From positions 124,001 through 188,000 of the forward strand of contig JAMXDE010000036.1 in assembly GCA_026770025.1 (NCBI GenBank): a DNA stretch of 64,000 bases, read 5' to 3'. The translations under genes were made by a program, and so were the position numbers. Below are positions 10,036 through 21,652 of this stretch, piece after piece. This DNA comes from Craspedostauros australis. Lineage: Eukaryota > Bacillariophyta > Bacillariophyceae > Mastogloiales > Achnanthaceae. The notes beneath the pieces were generated by a model. It searched no databases and had not been told where the DNA came from. It was given only the letters and a program-made list of their open reading frames with translations. How positions within the stretch are numbered: the first letter of the stretch is position 1; every line of letters starts with the position of its first letter.

Positions 10036-11219
10036 TTAGCCCGTCCCACTTAGTAGTAACAAATAGCCCAACTTTAGCAAGCACAAAAGGTTCATCCCAC
10101 ATGCCCCCCTTGCTTGTTTGAGTGAGTGTTGTTAGGGTGTCCTGATTACGGGGTAGTAATTTTAGTGCTATGTTTTGCTGTTGGAGGTTTGAAGGACTTC
10201 CTTGTTGTGGTTGCATGTGGGACGCACTGAATAGCCAGTCCAGGAGGACGAAGGAGACGAGGAGACACCAACGCTTGCCCAAGCGAGTCCCGGTTTACAT
10301 CATGGACAAACGAAGGGCAACATCAGCAAGGCATCTTGGGCATCCAACCACAACGACGTTGAGCGGAGGGACGGGTTTGTGGTCGCCACCACTGCCCACA
10401 ACGGTAGCGATGCCAGCGCCATGAGTCCTCAGCAAAGAATGCGGTGAACATCGCGAGGAACGTTGGGGAGTCACGCGACGCTCAGGCAGGCAGGAACAAA
10501 GAGAGTGTGACCTTTTCTCGTGTAGAGTTCTGCAGTTGGCAAATCAAAGCCAATGACTCTCCGGAGCACGAGGCATGGCGCATATTGTTGGGAGCCCTCA
10601 CCTGGATCAAAGGTGGTGTGAACAGGAACCGCACGGAGGAGGAACCGGAAGAACACAAACGGCTGTTGCGAATCAAGGTTTGTGCGGAAAGCGAGGCTGT
10701 CGTACGGGCCATATTGACAAGAAGACAGCGATGTGATGTCGTGGGTCTGGAAATTGGCATGTCTTGGAGCAGACACGACAGGGGTGGAACGAGCGCAAAG
10801 CGGACATCATTGGCATTGGCACACCGTGCACGACATGTCGAGCACGTACGTAAATAAGCGCAACGTCAAGTCAACACGGGAAAGGCGTGCTCTAGTAATA
10901 CCATTAGTGGTTGACTCGACAGATCCCAAAACCGTACAACACGCCTCAAGCGTGAGCAAAGCAAAATCCGACCAATATATGGTCTTTACCGCGGTTCCCA
11001 GGGTGCGATCAAGAAGTAGACAAACAGAGAGACGAGGAGAGGAACGGGAGAACATTGAAACGAGGCAACCGCACACACCGCTCAACCCCACAATCGAGCA
11101 CATCAACAACACACATGTCATGGGTAGCTCGAACAGAACACTTCCTCGACAGTCAATCCAATGCCAATCGTTCAACGTCCAACATCAATCGTCCAGCAAC
11201 CATCGACCATCCTCTCAAA
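10036..11219. other. intergenic, no convincing gene
   Basis: A GTG-initiated plus-strand frame (10444-10857) and several antisense frames are open but lack motifs. The last 150 bases are CA-rich and probably form the 5' leader of the ankyrin gene. Confidence 0.5.
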
Positions 11220-12452
11220 ATGCCGAATGTTACGAACCAACAACTCCTTGATGCTGCCAGGGCAGGTGACTTGTCGGTGTTGAGGGAATGGAAGAAGCAG
11301 AACAAGACGCAGAATGAAGGAGTTGATGTCAACAAGGTTACAGACACAGATGGTTCCACTCCCCTTCATCTGGCATGCTACAACGGCCACCTGGAGTGTG
11401 TCAAGTACCTCATCGAATCATGTGAGGCGGACATCAACTGCAAAGACAACGATGGTGACACTCCCCTTCATCTGGCATGCTACAACGGCCACCTGGAGTG
11501 TGTCAAGTACCTCATCGAATCATGTGAGGCGGACATCAACTGCAAAGACAACAATGGTAACACTCCCCTTCATCACGCATGCTACAACGGCCACCTGGAG
11601 TGTGTCAAGTACCTCATCGAATCATGTGAGGCGAATATCAACTGCAAAAACAACAATGGTTCCACTCCCCTTCATCTGGCATGCTACAACGGCCACCTGG
11701 AGTGTATGGAGTACCTCATCGAATCATGTGAGGCGGACATCAACTGCAAAAACAACAATGGTAACACTCCCCTTCATCTGGCATGCTACAACGGCCATCT
11801 GGAGTGTGTCAAGTACCTCATCGAATCATGTGAGGCGGACATCAGCTGCAAAAACAACAATGGTTCCACTCCCCTTCATCACGCATGCTACAACGGCCAC
11901 CTGGAGTGTGTCAAGTACCTCATCGAATCATGTGAGGCGGACATCAACTGCAAAGACAACGATGGTTACACTCCCCTTCATCTGGCATGCTACAACGGCC
12001 ATCTGGAGTGTGTGAAGTACCTCACCAAATCAGGTGGAGCGAACGTCAACTGCAAAGCCAACTATGGTCGGACTCCCCTTCATCACACATGCCTCAACGG
12101 CCACCTGGAGTGTGTGAAGTACTTCATCGAATCATGTGAGGCCAACATCAACTGCAAAGACAACGATGGTTCCACTTCCCTTCATCTGGCATGCTACAAC
12201 GGCCACCTGGAGTGTGTCAAGTACCTCATCGAATCATGTGGGGCGAACATCAACTGCCAAAACAACGATGGCCACACTCCTGTTCATTTCGCATGCGACG
12301 ATGGCGACCTGGAGTGTACCGAGTCCCTCATCAGAGGACTTTCGCCTTCAGCTCACCCACAACTGCAACAACTGCAGCAGCGCTTACAACAAAACGAACA
12401 AGCAAATGAACAGTTGGGACAGCAGTTGAAGTGCAAGAGCCAAAAAGAATGA
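11220..12452 (+). CDS. ankyrin-repeat protein with 10 near-identical repeats
   Basis: This is a 410-residue protein starting at MPNVTNQQLLDAARAGDL, a usual ankyrin capping start; an in-frame ATG exists upstream at 11055. Repeats begin at 11349, 11451, 11553, 11655, 11757, 11859, 11961, 12063, 12165 and 12267, each exactly 102 bp (34 residues). They carry the ankyrin core TPLHLACYNGHLECVKYLIE. The last repeat is degenerate. The C-terminus is Gln-rich (LQQLQQRLQQNEQANEQ) and probably a short coiled coil. Most units differ by only a few bases, which points to recent tandem expansion or gene conversion. Partner binding is the general role of ankyrin arrays; the target here is unknown. LINE B ends about 50-140 bp downstream in the opposite direction. 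Confidence 0.85.
   Translation: MPNVTNQQLLDAARAGDLSVLREWKKQNKTQNEGVDVNKVTDTDGSTPLHLACYNGHLECVKYLIESCEADINCKDNDGDTPLHLACYNGHLECVKYLIESCEADINCKDNNGNTPLHHACYNGHLECVKYLIESCEANINCKNNNGSTPLHLACYNGHLECMEYLIESCEADINCKNNNGNTPLHLACYNGHLECVKYLIESCEADISCKNNNGSTPLHHACYNGHLECVKYLIESCEADINCKDNDGYTPLHLACYNGHLECVKYLTKSGGANVNCKANYGRTPLHHTCLNGHLECVKYFIESCEANINCKDNDGSTSLHLACYNGHLECVKYLIESCGANINCQNNDGHTPVHFACDDGDLECTESLIRGLSPSAHPQLQQLQQRLQQNEQANEQLGQQLKCKSQKE
11349..12290 (+). repeat. 102-bp tandem repeat array within ankyrin gene
   Basis: Tandem units of 102 bp, each starting at a GATGGT or AATGGT. The first seven differ mainly at the first codons (GST, GDT, GNT, GYT), at HLAC versus HHAC, and at a few synonymous sites. 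Units 8-10 are more diverged. Confidence 0.9.
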
Positions 12453-12593
12453 ACACAAACGCAGCAGCAACAAGAGGACCAACATCAATAATAATAACTC
12501 AGTGATTACATCATAGATGTGCCTCGAGGCTTTACCCTCGCCGCCACCGGCCCCATAGGGCACGGCTTTGAGCGAGCTGTCAAGTGCTGCCAC

Positions 12594-15500
12594 TCATACT
12601 AATCCTAACCAGGCTGCCATGGTCTGCCGTTCTGCTTGCATTGACCGTGTCCTTCGCTTGGCCTTCACTGCCGCCTGCACCGCTGTCATAGCGCCAACCC
12701 ACTGTCTCATTTGCGCTTCCGTGCCATACTCGATGTTTCTGCCGTCCCGGAGGAGGTGGAGTTCTGACTCATTCATGTCCCGACTGTTGCTCTGGAGCAT
12801 CCGTTGCACCTGTTGGCGCAGGTCCTTTGTCGTCGGGTGCTGATCGCTCTCATGTACCTTCGCGTTTCGAGCATTCCACACCGCCCATGGAACCTTCCAT
12901 ATCCAACGCACCATCTCGCGTGCCCAAGCTTTGGCATCCGGGTACTGACACTCGTGGGTCTGCATCCACAGTTTCTGTTGTCGCCTCCAGTCCCGGTGGA
13001 CGAATCCGACGAGGAGGGGGTACCACCCAACGTGGCTTTGCGGCCCCTCGTTGTTCCGATTGCGTCTCCATTTTACCAACCCCACTCGCATGTTGCTGAC
13101 CAACCTAGGGCAGGTACCGATGCGCACCATTCGATCTAAGAGCGCTGCCGTGGCTTCCTGCCACGCCTCCTGATGCTCGCTGCACTGCAAGACGTGAATT
13201 GTCGTCTCGTCCTGCGTACAAAATTGGCACTTTGGTGAGTCCTTCTGACCCATCTGGTGCAGCTTCTTGTTCACCCCGACGAAGCCTGACGACCACTTCG
13301 ATATGAACCGCGTCATCTCTTTGTTCTTCCTCGACGACCGCGCCTTTTTGTATGTATGCCAGTCCACTTGGGTCAGCTGAGCTTCGTCCCATTGGAACTT
13401 CGACGACCAATAGGTCGCAGCTGTCGCCGATTACAGAAGTTCGTGCAGTTCTCTAGCGTCGACGTGCGAATAATCCGCATTGCGTAGGCGCAAGCACCAT
13501 CTATCCGTGTCAGTTTCCCAGCGCTTCACCAGCCTTCGATCCGCTGTATCGGTCCAGAACAGTTTGGCCTGTTCATCGGCCACAACGTTGAGCTGCTCCA
13601 GTGTCGTCAGCTTCTTCCCGGTGTCGTCTTGGTGGCCTTTCATCCACTCCCACTTCAGGGTCGCTTGGATTTCATGGCGTAGTGAACGGATCTCGGTAAG
13701 AATGTCCCAGTCCCGTTGCCCAGGGCGAAGCCCGTCTTCTTGGGCCTGCAGCATGGCTTGCTTGCCGTCCAGAGCTATTGTGATTTCACACGTCGAGTCC
13801 AGGTCTTGCATCAGGACGATCACTGAAAGTGACACCCATATGCCAGCCAGCTCGCTTCTGTAGGCGCTTTGGACCTCGGTGGGCCCCGGCACGAACGTCT
13901 GGCATTGCAATCGATCGCGCGATGCCGCATCGAAGAATATGGAGGCAGACGTGCCCCTGGAATCCTTGAAGGAACCGTCGCTCACGACGAGCAGACGTCC
14001 TTCGCGCGCCGCTTGTACTGCGTCTCGCCATCGCAACTCTCCGTGGAGATTCTCGCTGGGTTCGTATGGCTCTGGTGGCTCCTCGGCCGCCTGCGTCAAA
14101 CCTAAGTGCCCGTCCCATGTCAACCCAGTGTCTGTAATGATCACTGACACCCTCTTGGCGCCCTCTGGGAGCTCTGGCACCGTACCATTGCTGACGTAGG
14201 GCTGTCTGCACGTCCATCGTCGTCGCTGTGGCAGATACCTTCGAATAGGCTGGGATGCCGTGTCCAGGATGATATCGCTGTAAGGGAACTTCCACCATCT
14301 GCAGGTCCTGTCGTCCCTATACCACCTGCCCAGCGGTTCGTGCAGAAGCAGTCCGTGGAAGCACATAGACTTGCACCAGCGCTGCCATTCTTTCCACCAA
14401 CCACTTGGAAGCCGGTTGGGCTGCTTTGCCCAGTGCCAGGGGACGTTCGAACTCAGGGTGCCGTCGTGGGCGCCTGCCAGAATCCTGGTGCCGTCAGCGG
14501 ACACCACATCCGACATTCGCAACACTCCAAGCTTCTGTCGGACCATGTTCAGGTGGAGCAGTTGTACGCCTTTGATGCGTTGTTGCAACCAGATGTCCAT
14601 GAGGAATCGATCGCCCACTCGTTGGACTTCCGGAGTGCGCGTCGTCTCATGAATCGCAATGCGCGTGTCTTGTAGCTGCTTCCATAACCCTGTCACCCAG
14701 CAGCTGGTGGCACAGTGGCCTACGCTGTCAAACGGATACTGAAACAGGGACTTCCCGAGCCCTAACTCCTCCTTGAGGGCCAGGATGGAACACTTGATCA
14801 TCTCACCGGTTTGAGTTCCTCGATGCACTTCATCGAATGCCAGCTGCATTTGCGAAACCAACTGCGCGTTGACAGGGTTGATGATTCCCAATCCTCCGAG
14901 CGACGCCGGGCTGTAGACCAGGTCTCGTGGGAAGGTCCTTGACACACCCATTTTCGGCAGCGCTGCCAGGAGCGCCGGCGCCATGACCCGTCTCCACTGT
15001 TGTTGGGAGAGCTGGGTCATTGGTAATGAATACTCGATCGTCTTCATAAAGCGTAGAGAGAGCGCCGACCGTGCGTCTTCCGGAGAAATTTGCGCCGTCC
15101 GCATACGTCCGCCAAAGTCTTCGGCCTTCGCACGCAGCCTTTGCATCTGTTGCTCTTGATCACCGTCGAAGTCGATGAATACCCCCAGTGTGAACAACGG
15201 TTGCTCCATCGTTCTGAAGGGTATCGCTGCCTGCTCTCCGTTGCCGTCCTCGATCCGAATATCGATCGGCGTGTCCACGTTGTCCCAAGACCACTCGCCG
15301 CCGACAAATGCCGGCTGGATGGCCCACCAGGCCGACTTGGCCGGAACCAGTGCTCCGCCCGTGACTCTCAGTAGGCGACTCCAGTCCTGCACCATGCGTT
15401 TGAAGCTTTCCGTGTCTGACCCTTCGTTGTCGACCGTCTCCAGCCGGACCAAGTCTGTGTCATCCACAAACGCTGATCCCAGCATTGTGATCGCCTCGCC

Positions 15501-18059
15501 GTCGGGCGTGGGGAGGATGGATGCGTGCCCCAGGGCTTCCATGGCGTTGAACATCACCGAGCTGATGACTGCCCATATCGCCGGGCCTGCACCGTTGCCT
15601 TGACCTATGCCGTGCATGTCGCAGTCCGGTCCTCGACTGTAGGTTCGCACCGACACCCCGTACGCTGTACTGATGTGATGCTCAGCGTCGCGCAGCGTCT
15701 TGAACATGCTCCGAGTGGCTGCTCCGTTCGCGCCTGCCGCCATCATGGCGGTAGCTGCGAAGTTCGGAACGATCCTGTCATAGCATGATTTGGCGTCGTT
15801 CGAACAGAACGCAATGGCCACCTTCCGCTGGAATCCCAAGTCGATACTCATCCTTTTGTTCAGGGCGGCGCTTATCGCCGATCTGCACTTCCTGCTCCCA
15901 AATTGAAATCCTGACAACCATCCTGCTGCCTCGGCTGTTTTCATCATCTGCTTACCCAGCCTTTTGTTGTTCAAGTTAAACTGGGCATCCATGAGCTGGA
16001 TCGTCCGCATTTTCTCGATGTTAAACACCTGCGCTTTCTTCAGAATTTCAACGTCCGTGATACGTTGCCACGGTTTCGGAGAGTGGCCTGTTTGGTAAGG
16101 AATGTCTCGTAGCATCGCATCTGCTTGTGCCAGACTCTCTACCATCATCGAGGCCTTGTAGTGGCCAAAGTGTGGAGTGCTCGGCTCCGAGTTGGTGAGC
16201 TCGGTTTGCTTCTTCCATGCCTTCTGGTGTTCTTCAGTTGACAATTCTGTCACGTCCTGGGCGATGGGTTGTAGCGATTCAAGGAGGATCCTTATCATCG
16301 GATCCAGCTCCTTGGGTGAGGTGCCTTCCGCGTTGATAAGCTGGGACTCCAACTCGGGTCTCCAGATTCGGTCCATGATTTTCTTGTCTCTGCCCGTCAT
16401 GCACGGGGTACGGTTGGCTTGTGAGAAGCGTTGCTTGTTCTCACGGATGCATGCGGTCACGATGTCGTGCTGCTCCGTGCACTCGTGCACTTCTCCCGTG
16501 TTGTCGGTGAACAGCACCTTCGTTGTCATTGATTTGTCTTGACCGAAGATGGCTCGTAGGCGACCTGCTTGCTCGCGCTGCCGTTCCCGGTTCATGAGCA
16601 TCTGCAGCGCCGCCTCGTATTCCTGATCGTGGGCGTCGTGACGCTGTCGTGCTATCTCCACCAAGTGATCTTTCCGAGCTCGTTGGTGTTCCTTCCTCTG
16701 CTCGTAGTATGAGGCGTAGGCCTCGGTCCTGCTTTGCTTCACTTGATCCAGCGACTGTCCTGCCGACAGCCCTACCAGTTTCCTGGTGCGCAGTCGTAAG
16801 GACGAGCTGACTTTCACTCCGGATAAATGTTTCACTTCCAGGGACCAGTGCTTGATCACGTTCCTCGCGTGCTGCAGCTCTGGTGACCACGCCACGGCTC
16901 CCATCTTCAGCTTGCGACACTTCTTTTCTGCGTATCGTCGAATCTCGTAGGTCTGGTTCATCAGCTTGTCGTATTTGGTTCGTTGGAGATTAGTCATACT
17001 CCACCCCTGCGCTTTCGCTTCCAGCCACACGCTTCTCACTCTGTCCAGTATATTGTGCTTGCCGTATTCTTCTAGCAGCATATCGTTGTACTTCTGGGTC
17101 ACTCGTGGATCGCTGAGGACCAGGCACCTTGGCTGTGGCTTCCTGATGGGCTGGATGCCTGACCCGAGCACCTGTGCGAAGTCGATGTCCACCCAGACCG
17201 CTCTGTGGTCCGACGGTATCGCCATCCCAAAACCCAGATAGCCTGCCTTTTTTAGGAGTACTCCTTCGGACGCGAAGATCACATTGATGGGGACATTGTT
17301 GTTGTTTCGTTGCTGCGTTGCCTGCTGGGCAAGCTCCCCAATCCTGTTTCGTACCGCATTCTTCATTCCCACGGCCTCCAACTGGTGTAGAGTTCGGCTG
17401 TCCATGGTGCTGTCGTTGAGGTCCACGCCCAGGATGATGGATTCGCCTGCGGCCTTCCAGGTCCTTATTTCGTTTGCGATATCCTTGATCCATGCTTCGT
17501 GTGGGTCTTCGTCTCTACTGGCCGATGTCAGCGCTCGCACCTGTTGGGACCAAACTGTGTTCGTCCCTTCCGTCGATCGGCAAGGCCTGTATGCGGCAAT
17601 GACCCGTAGCCTTTTGTCTCTTTTTCCTTCGGTGAGCGTCCAGCACCATCTTCCCATCCCACTCTCGTCAATCCCGCTCTTGAATGTGCGTGCGGCGATT
17701 TGGGCTGTCACTACCACTCCTGCACCCCCATACATCCTGGGGTCTCGTTGGTCGTCGTGTGTGTTGTATGCGAAGACGTGTTTTGATCTTGGCAACTGGC
17801 GCCAGGTTCGTTCCGACCATTGGTCCTGGGGTCGGACGTGATCCCACCGTAGGTTCGTTTCTGCCAGGCACAGGATGTCGAGATCGCTCGTCTTTATGAA
17901 TTCGAAGATCTCTTCATTCTTCTGCTGGTAGGCGTGGATGGGAATTTGAGCTGCGTTCTGGAACACAATGCGAATCGTCGCTTTTGTTTTGCTTTCCATC
18001 GCGTCTCCGCAAGCATCGTTTAGCCTACTCGCGTTCGGTGGGTTGTCTTGGTCCGCCAT
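12594..18059 (-). pseudogene. LINE B ORF2: EN, RT, RNase H and Cys-rich tail, one in-frame TAA
   Basis: From the ATG at 18059 the frame is open for 1,542 codons to a TAA at 13433-13431. It then continues in the same frame for about 278 more codons to 12594. Domains in order: APE-type endonuclease (LCLAETN, AAYRPC, GVDLND, SDHRAVWVD); reverse transcriptase (TPHFGHYKAS, SNDAKSCYDR, FVDDTD); RNase H (VVSDGSF, YRSELAG, IALDGKQA, KGHQDD, LNVVADEQA). After the TAA comes a Cys/His motif (CQFCTQDETTIHVLQC) and a Trp-rich C-terminus that LINE C also shows. The stop therefore removes a conserved tail and is most likely a nonsense mutation, although all three enzymatic domains are complete upstream of it. 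Confidence 0.85.
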
Positions 18060-18477
18060 CGTCTCCGTTCGCTACTCTGTGGAAGCTGTGGTATGGCTGT
18101 GTAGGCGTGGGTGTCACGTTGGGACGCGCGTCCTATTTTTTTAACGTGCTCCCTTGTTGGCAATTGGCCGTGGCGGCGTGGTGTGAATGTTGTTCCGTAG
18201 CCGCCGGGTGTCTTGTTTGCTTTTGGTGTTGTGCCTCTGCCTCTTGTTGTCTCTGTCTCTGTCTTGTTGTGCTATCTTGTATTGTTCTGTATCGTGTTGT
18301 CTTTGTCGTGTTGTCTGTGTCGTGTTGTCTGTGTCGTGTCGTCTCTGTCGCGTAGACCTTGGCTTGTTGCTTACTGCGTCGCCCTGTCTGGTTCACCTTG
18401 TGGATTCGCTGAGTGTTGTTACCCTGTTGGCTGTATCTGTCTTGTCTTGTTGTGTGTGTGTGTATGTGTGTGTGTTT

Positions 18478-20779
18478 TTACTCTTGCTGGGCGGCTGTTT
18501 CGCCGATGTTCGTGGTGGTTTCGGTTTCCATTGGGTCACTCATGTTGATGTCTTTGTCGCTTTCGACTTCCTCCTCGTTGCCTTCGTCCTCGCTCGTGCT
18601 CTCTCCGCTGTCTCCTTCCTTCGCGCTCTCCCCTGCTAGGGAGCCTTCTTGGTCGGTGTCGCTCTCGTCTCCTTCAGGGATGCTTACGCCTGGGTTGTCC
18701 ACGTCAAAATCCGTCTTTGCCAATGGATCCGTTGCAAAGCGCTGGGGGTTCGCTGATTTGTTCCTCGCCGTGCTCGTGATGGCCGATCCAATGTGCGCCG
18801 ACTGTTGGGCGACTGTGGCTGTCGCGAAGGTTGCCACCGTGCCGTTGTCGCCGTTCTGTGTTCTTGGATTTGTGGCCATTTCCACTTCAAACTTCAACAA
18901 CGGTACCGGTTTCATGTTTCCGTGCTCGTCGACGTATCCTTCCCATCCGACGTCTGCCGCGGTGAGGCCAATCATCTCCTCCTCATCCAGATCCAGAAAG
19001 TGAGCTCCCGCCTGAGCCAATTGGCCCATCTCAAGCTCTTCTTTGCTCTTGACCAAGCCGGTTTCCCAGTCCACTTCGTAGAACTCATTCTGGGCCCAGG
19101 CTTCCGGTGTGAACCAGCCCTGGCATTTGTGGTCCAGTTTCTTGCTGCAAAAGAAGGGCAACTTCGAGATCAGCTCCTGTGCCTCCACCTGTCGTTTCGG
19201 ATGGAAGACGAATGTCGTTCTGTTTTGGTCCATCTTGTCCGTATCGACCGATACGAAGAGGGTGTAGTCAGGGTTGTCGAAGGATCGCAGATTCATGATG
19301 ACTTCGCGAAGTGTGAGATTCCAGATTGGCACCTCCACGTCCAGCTGCATGATGGAGTATACTCCTTGCATTACCATCTTCTTCTCGAACGCGACTTGGT
19401 GAGAAACCATCGAGCTCAGGTTCGCCAGTTCCGAGGGTGGGTGGTGGAAGCGTTGATCCAGGGCGTCCGGCATGAATCTCATCTGTTTTCCCAACAGGCG
19501 AACGGTGTCTGCTCTGTTGTTAAACATTTCTTTCATCGCCAAGCAGCACTCTCTGGACTTCGACTCCCCGCACAGGATGTGCGTGGCTCGGGGCCTGTTG
19601 CGGAAGTCATCCGTGTCAGGACGTCTTCCTCAGCGCTTCACGAGTTGGATTTCGCGGATGCGGAGCTGAACGACGCAATGATTCTTCACCAGCTCGTTCT
19701 CGTTGATGACCTCCGCCATGTCGTCAGTGTTCATCGAACTGTGGCTACCGAAAAGCCACCCGGCTGTCACAATGTTGTGCTCCTGAATCTGTGATTTCTT
19801 GAACGAGATCGCAGCAGAGGCAAGCGACCCGTCGTCTTCGAAGACGTCCAAGTCCTGCTTGTGCGCCACCCAGATACGGGTGTAGGTCATGAAGCCGGTT
19901 CTGGCGTACAGGCTCTCCACGAATTGTTTCAGTGATTCGCGGTTGGTCCACTCCACGTCCGCCACAGTCCACGGGCGGAGCTCCTTGCTCTTGCGCCACA
20001 CCAAGATCTGTGCCTTGGAATCCGCTCTGAAGATGAATGCTCGTAGCGCGTTGAGACCAGCCATCACTTGCACCAGCGGGGTTTCACTGCCTTCTCTGGA
20101 CATAGGTAGTCGGATGTCGAAAAAAGTCTTGTGGAAGTCGCTGAGCGCATCGTTCACGCTGATAAGCTCCCTGGCCTGTGGCTGCTTCCTTGGGTACGCG
20201 ACCACTTTGTGTCTGGGCTTGCGGGATTTCTTTTTCGAGGATGGGTTTGGAGACGTTGCTTGGGTCTCTTCTGTGTCGTCGTCTTTGTCCAGGTGAATAC
20301 CTTTGACCTCCATGAACACCGTGCGCACCGCGATCCATGCCGCTGTCTCGTGGGTTGCTCTGATCTGACCGAGCTTCCACATCGACGAAGAGAAAATGTT
20401 CGACGTCGCCATCAAGCGCACCATGACTTGCACCACTGTGAGGTTGGAATCCGCTGGGAGTTTGTTGTCGTACGCATCTTCGAATAGCTTCTTCCACTGC
20501 TCCAGCGACGCCCCTCCGGCAAGGTCCTCTCTCATCTCATTGACGAATGCGATGGTCTCATCGAGGGACCCCTCGGCTCCGGACACCGCGGTGAACGGGT
20601 CGGATCCTCGGGTGAACAGGTTGCGCTCGCGCAGGATGTCTCCCCAGTTTCTCTCGTGGTGATGACTCCAAATCCAACGGTTCGCGTTCGCCGGAGGTGT
20701 GGTTTTTTGTGCCTTTTTGGGCGGAGAGTCTCTGCTCTGTCTCTTGCCTCCTCGTCCTCCTCCACTTGCGCCTTTGCCA
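18478..20779 (-). pseudogene. LINE B ORF1, 5'-truncated, one in-frame TGA
   Basis: The frame runs from the LTR border (starting Gly-Lys-Gly-Ala-Ser-Gly-Gly-Gly-Arg) through ANRWIWSHHHERNWGDILRE and a long globular region to residues QLRIREIQLVKR. A TGA follows at 19632-19630, then the same frame stays open to 18478. The two halves (318 and about 380 codons) read as one protein, and the second half shares a TLRE...-FVFHP-type domain with LINE A ORF1. The C-terminal 110 residues are very acidic and Ser/Thr-rich. The TGA follows a CGC Arg codon and precedes Gly; a CGA-to-TGA transition is the simplest origin. No ATG remains in frame near the 5' end, because the start was lost at the LTR junction. 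Confidence 0.75.
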
Positions 20780-21570
20780 TGTCGAGATGTATATGTGAGT
20801 ATACGTCAAGATGTACGTGTATATGTGCATCGTTCACCCGCTATTCTCTCATACGCACTTGGACGGTATAACTACACTCGTGTCGATAGTATGCTGTGAT
20901 TCGTCAGAATTACAGGGGAAATGGAACACACGAAAAGGGGCAAGATTTCTGGAGGAAATTTGCAAATTACGATTTCTGGGAGAATCAGAAGATCGTCCGT
21001 CCATGCATCAATGGTACCAAGAGAATCTCGAGGTACTTCCCAACTAAACCTCAGATGACAATATCATCTGACAGACTACTGCATCACCAATGGAACATGA
21101 CATCTGGAGAGCAGAAGGACGCCTACTGACGTTGACAGGACGTCAACATGTCACCACGTCGACAGCTGTCTCCAAGTCAGAGCAGGAGGCGAAGATGCGA
21201 TGACCCATGAAGATCATGGATACTGAAGGTGAACTTCAAATGGTAAGTACTCATGGAGTAGGAACCAGTACTGAATGAACGGAGTGTCGAATGCGGAGCA
21301 CGCATCGAACACGGAGTATCGTGTAGCATGAGCACACGATGTTGAGAGAGAGAGAGAGAATACAGAGAGGAGCGAGAGAGGATCTCGCGTACCGACTCAT
21401 AGTCGGAGACCGAATCTACGAAACAGATTGAAGCACCAAGAGCATCGGGCAAGAGAACGAACGGACACCGAGAGTATCGGAGTAACCAAGTAATGAAATA
21501 GCAAACAGACGACTATCAACCAACACCATCTTCCACGATCGTAGGTTATCGTGAGCGGAACTTGCCAACA
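20780..21570 (+). repeat. left LTR of Copia element (791 bp)
   Basis: TG...CA ended, with a short (GA)n run near 21343-21358. It carries the promoter of the element by family rule. It is followed by a 12-bp palindrome CGTTTATAAACG at 21571-21582, where the primer-binding site would be expected; I do not recognise the primer tRNA. Confidence 0.9.
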
Positions 21571-21652
21571 CGTTTATAAACGATAGATCAGGGCGAGCCC
21601 GCGAATCGTATCGTGCGAGGAAGACGAACATCATTCAGGAGCAACAGGCTGA

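Larger units (their letters stand above)
12490..20779 (-). mobile_element. LINE B, non-LTR retrotransposon, 5'-truncated by Copia
   Basis: Minus-strand LINE of a family different from LINE A and C. ORF1 (20779-18478) and ORF2 (18059-12594) are separated by a 419-nt spacer that is CA-rich on the coding strand and holds 14-nt tandem repeats near 18300-18355. The 3' UTR is short and ends in a GATGTAA/TTATTATTA-like tail near 12480-12510. The 5' end stops exactly at the left LTR of the Copia element (20780). No LINE sequence continues beyond the right LTR. Confidence 0.85.

Noticed and set aside
10444..10857. 137-codon plus-strand frame
   Set aside because: It starts at GTG with no usable ATG near the start, and shows no motif or context.
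12384..12593. 69-codon minus-strand frame between LINE B and the ankyrin gene
   Set aside because: Leu-rich translation of the antisense Gln-rich ankyrin tail and the LINE tail.
19630..19632. Possible stop-codon reassignment, given in-frame TGA and TAA in LINE B and TAA in Copia
   Set aside because: They occur only in transposons. The host genes RIO1, BRF1, FkbM and the oxidoreductase use ordinary stops and show no internal ones.
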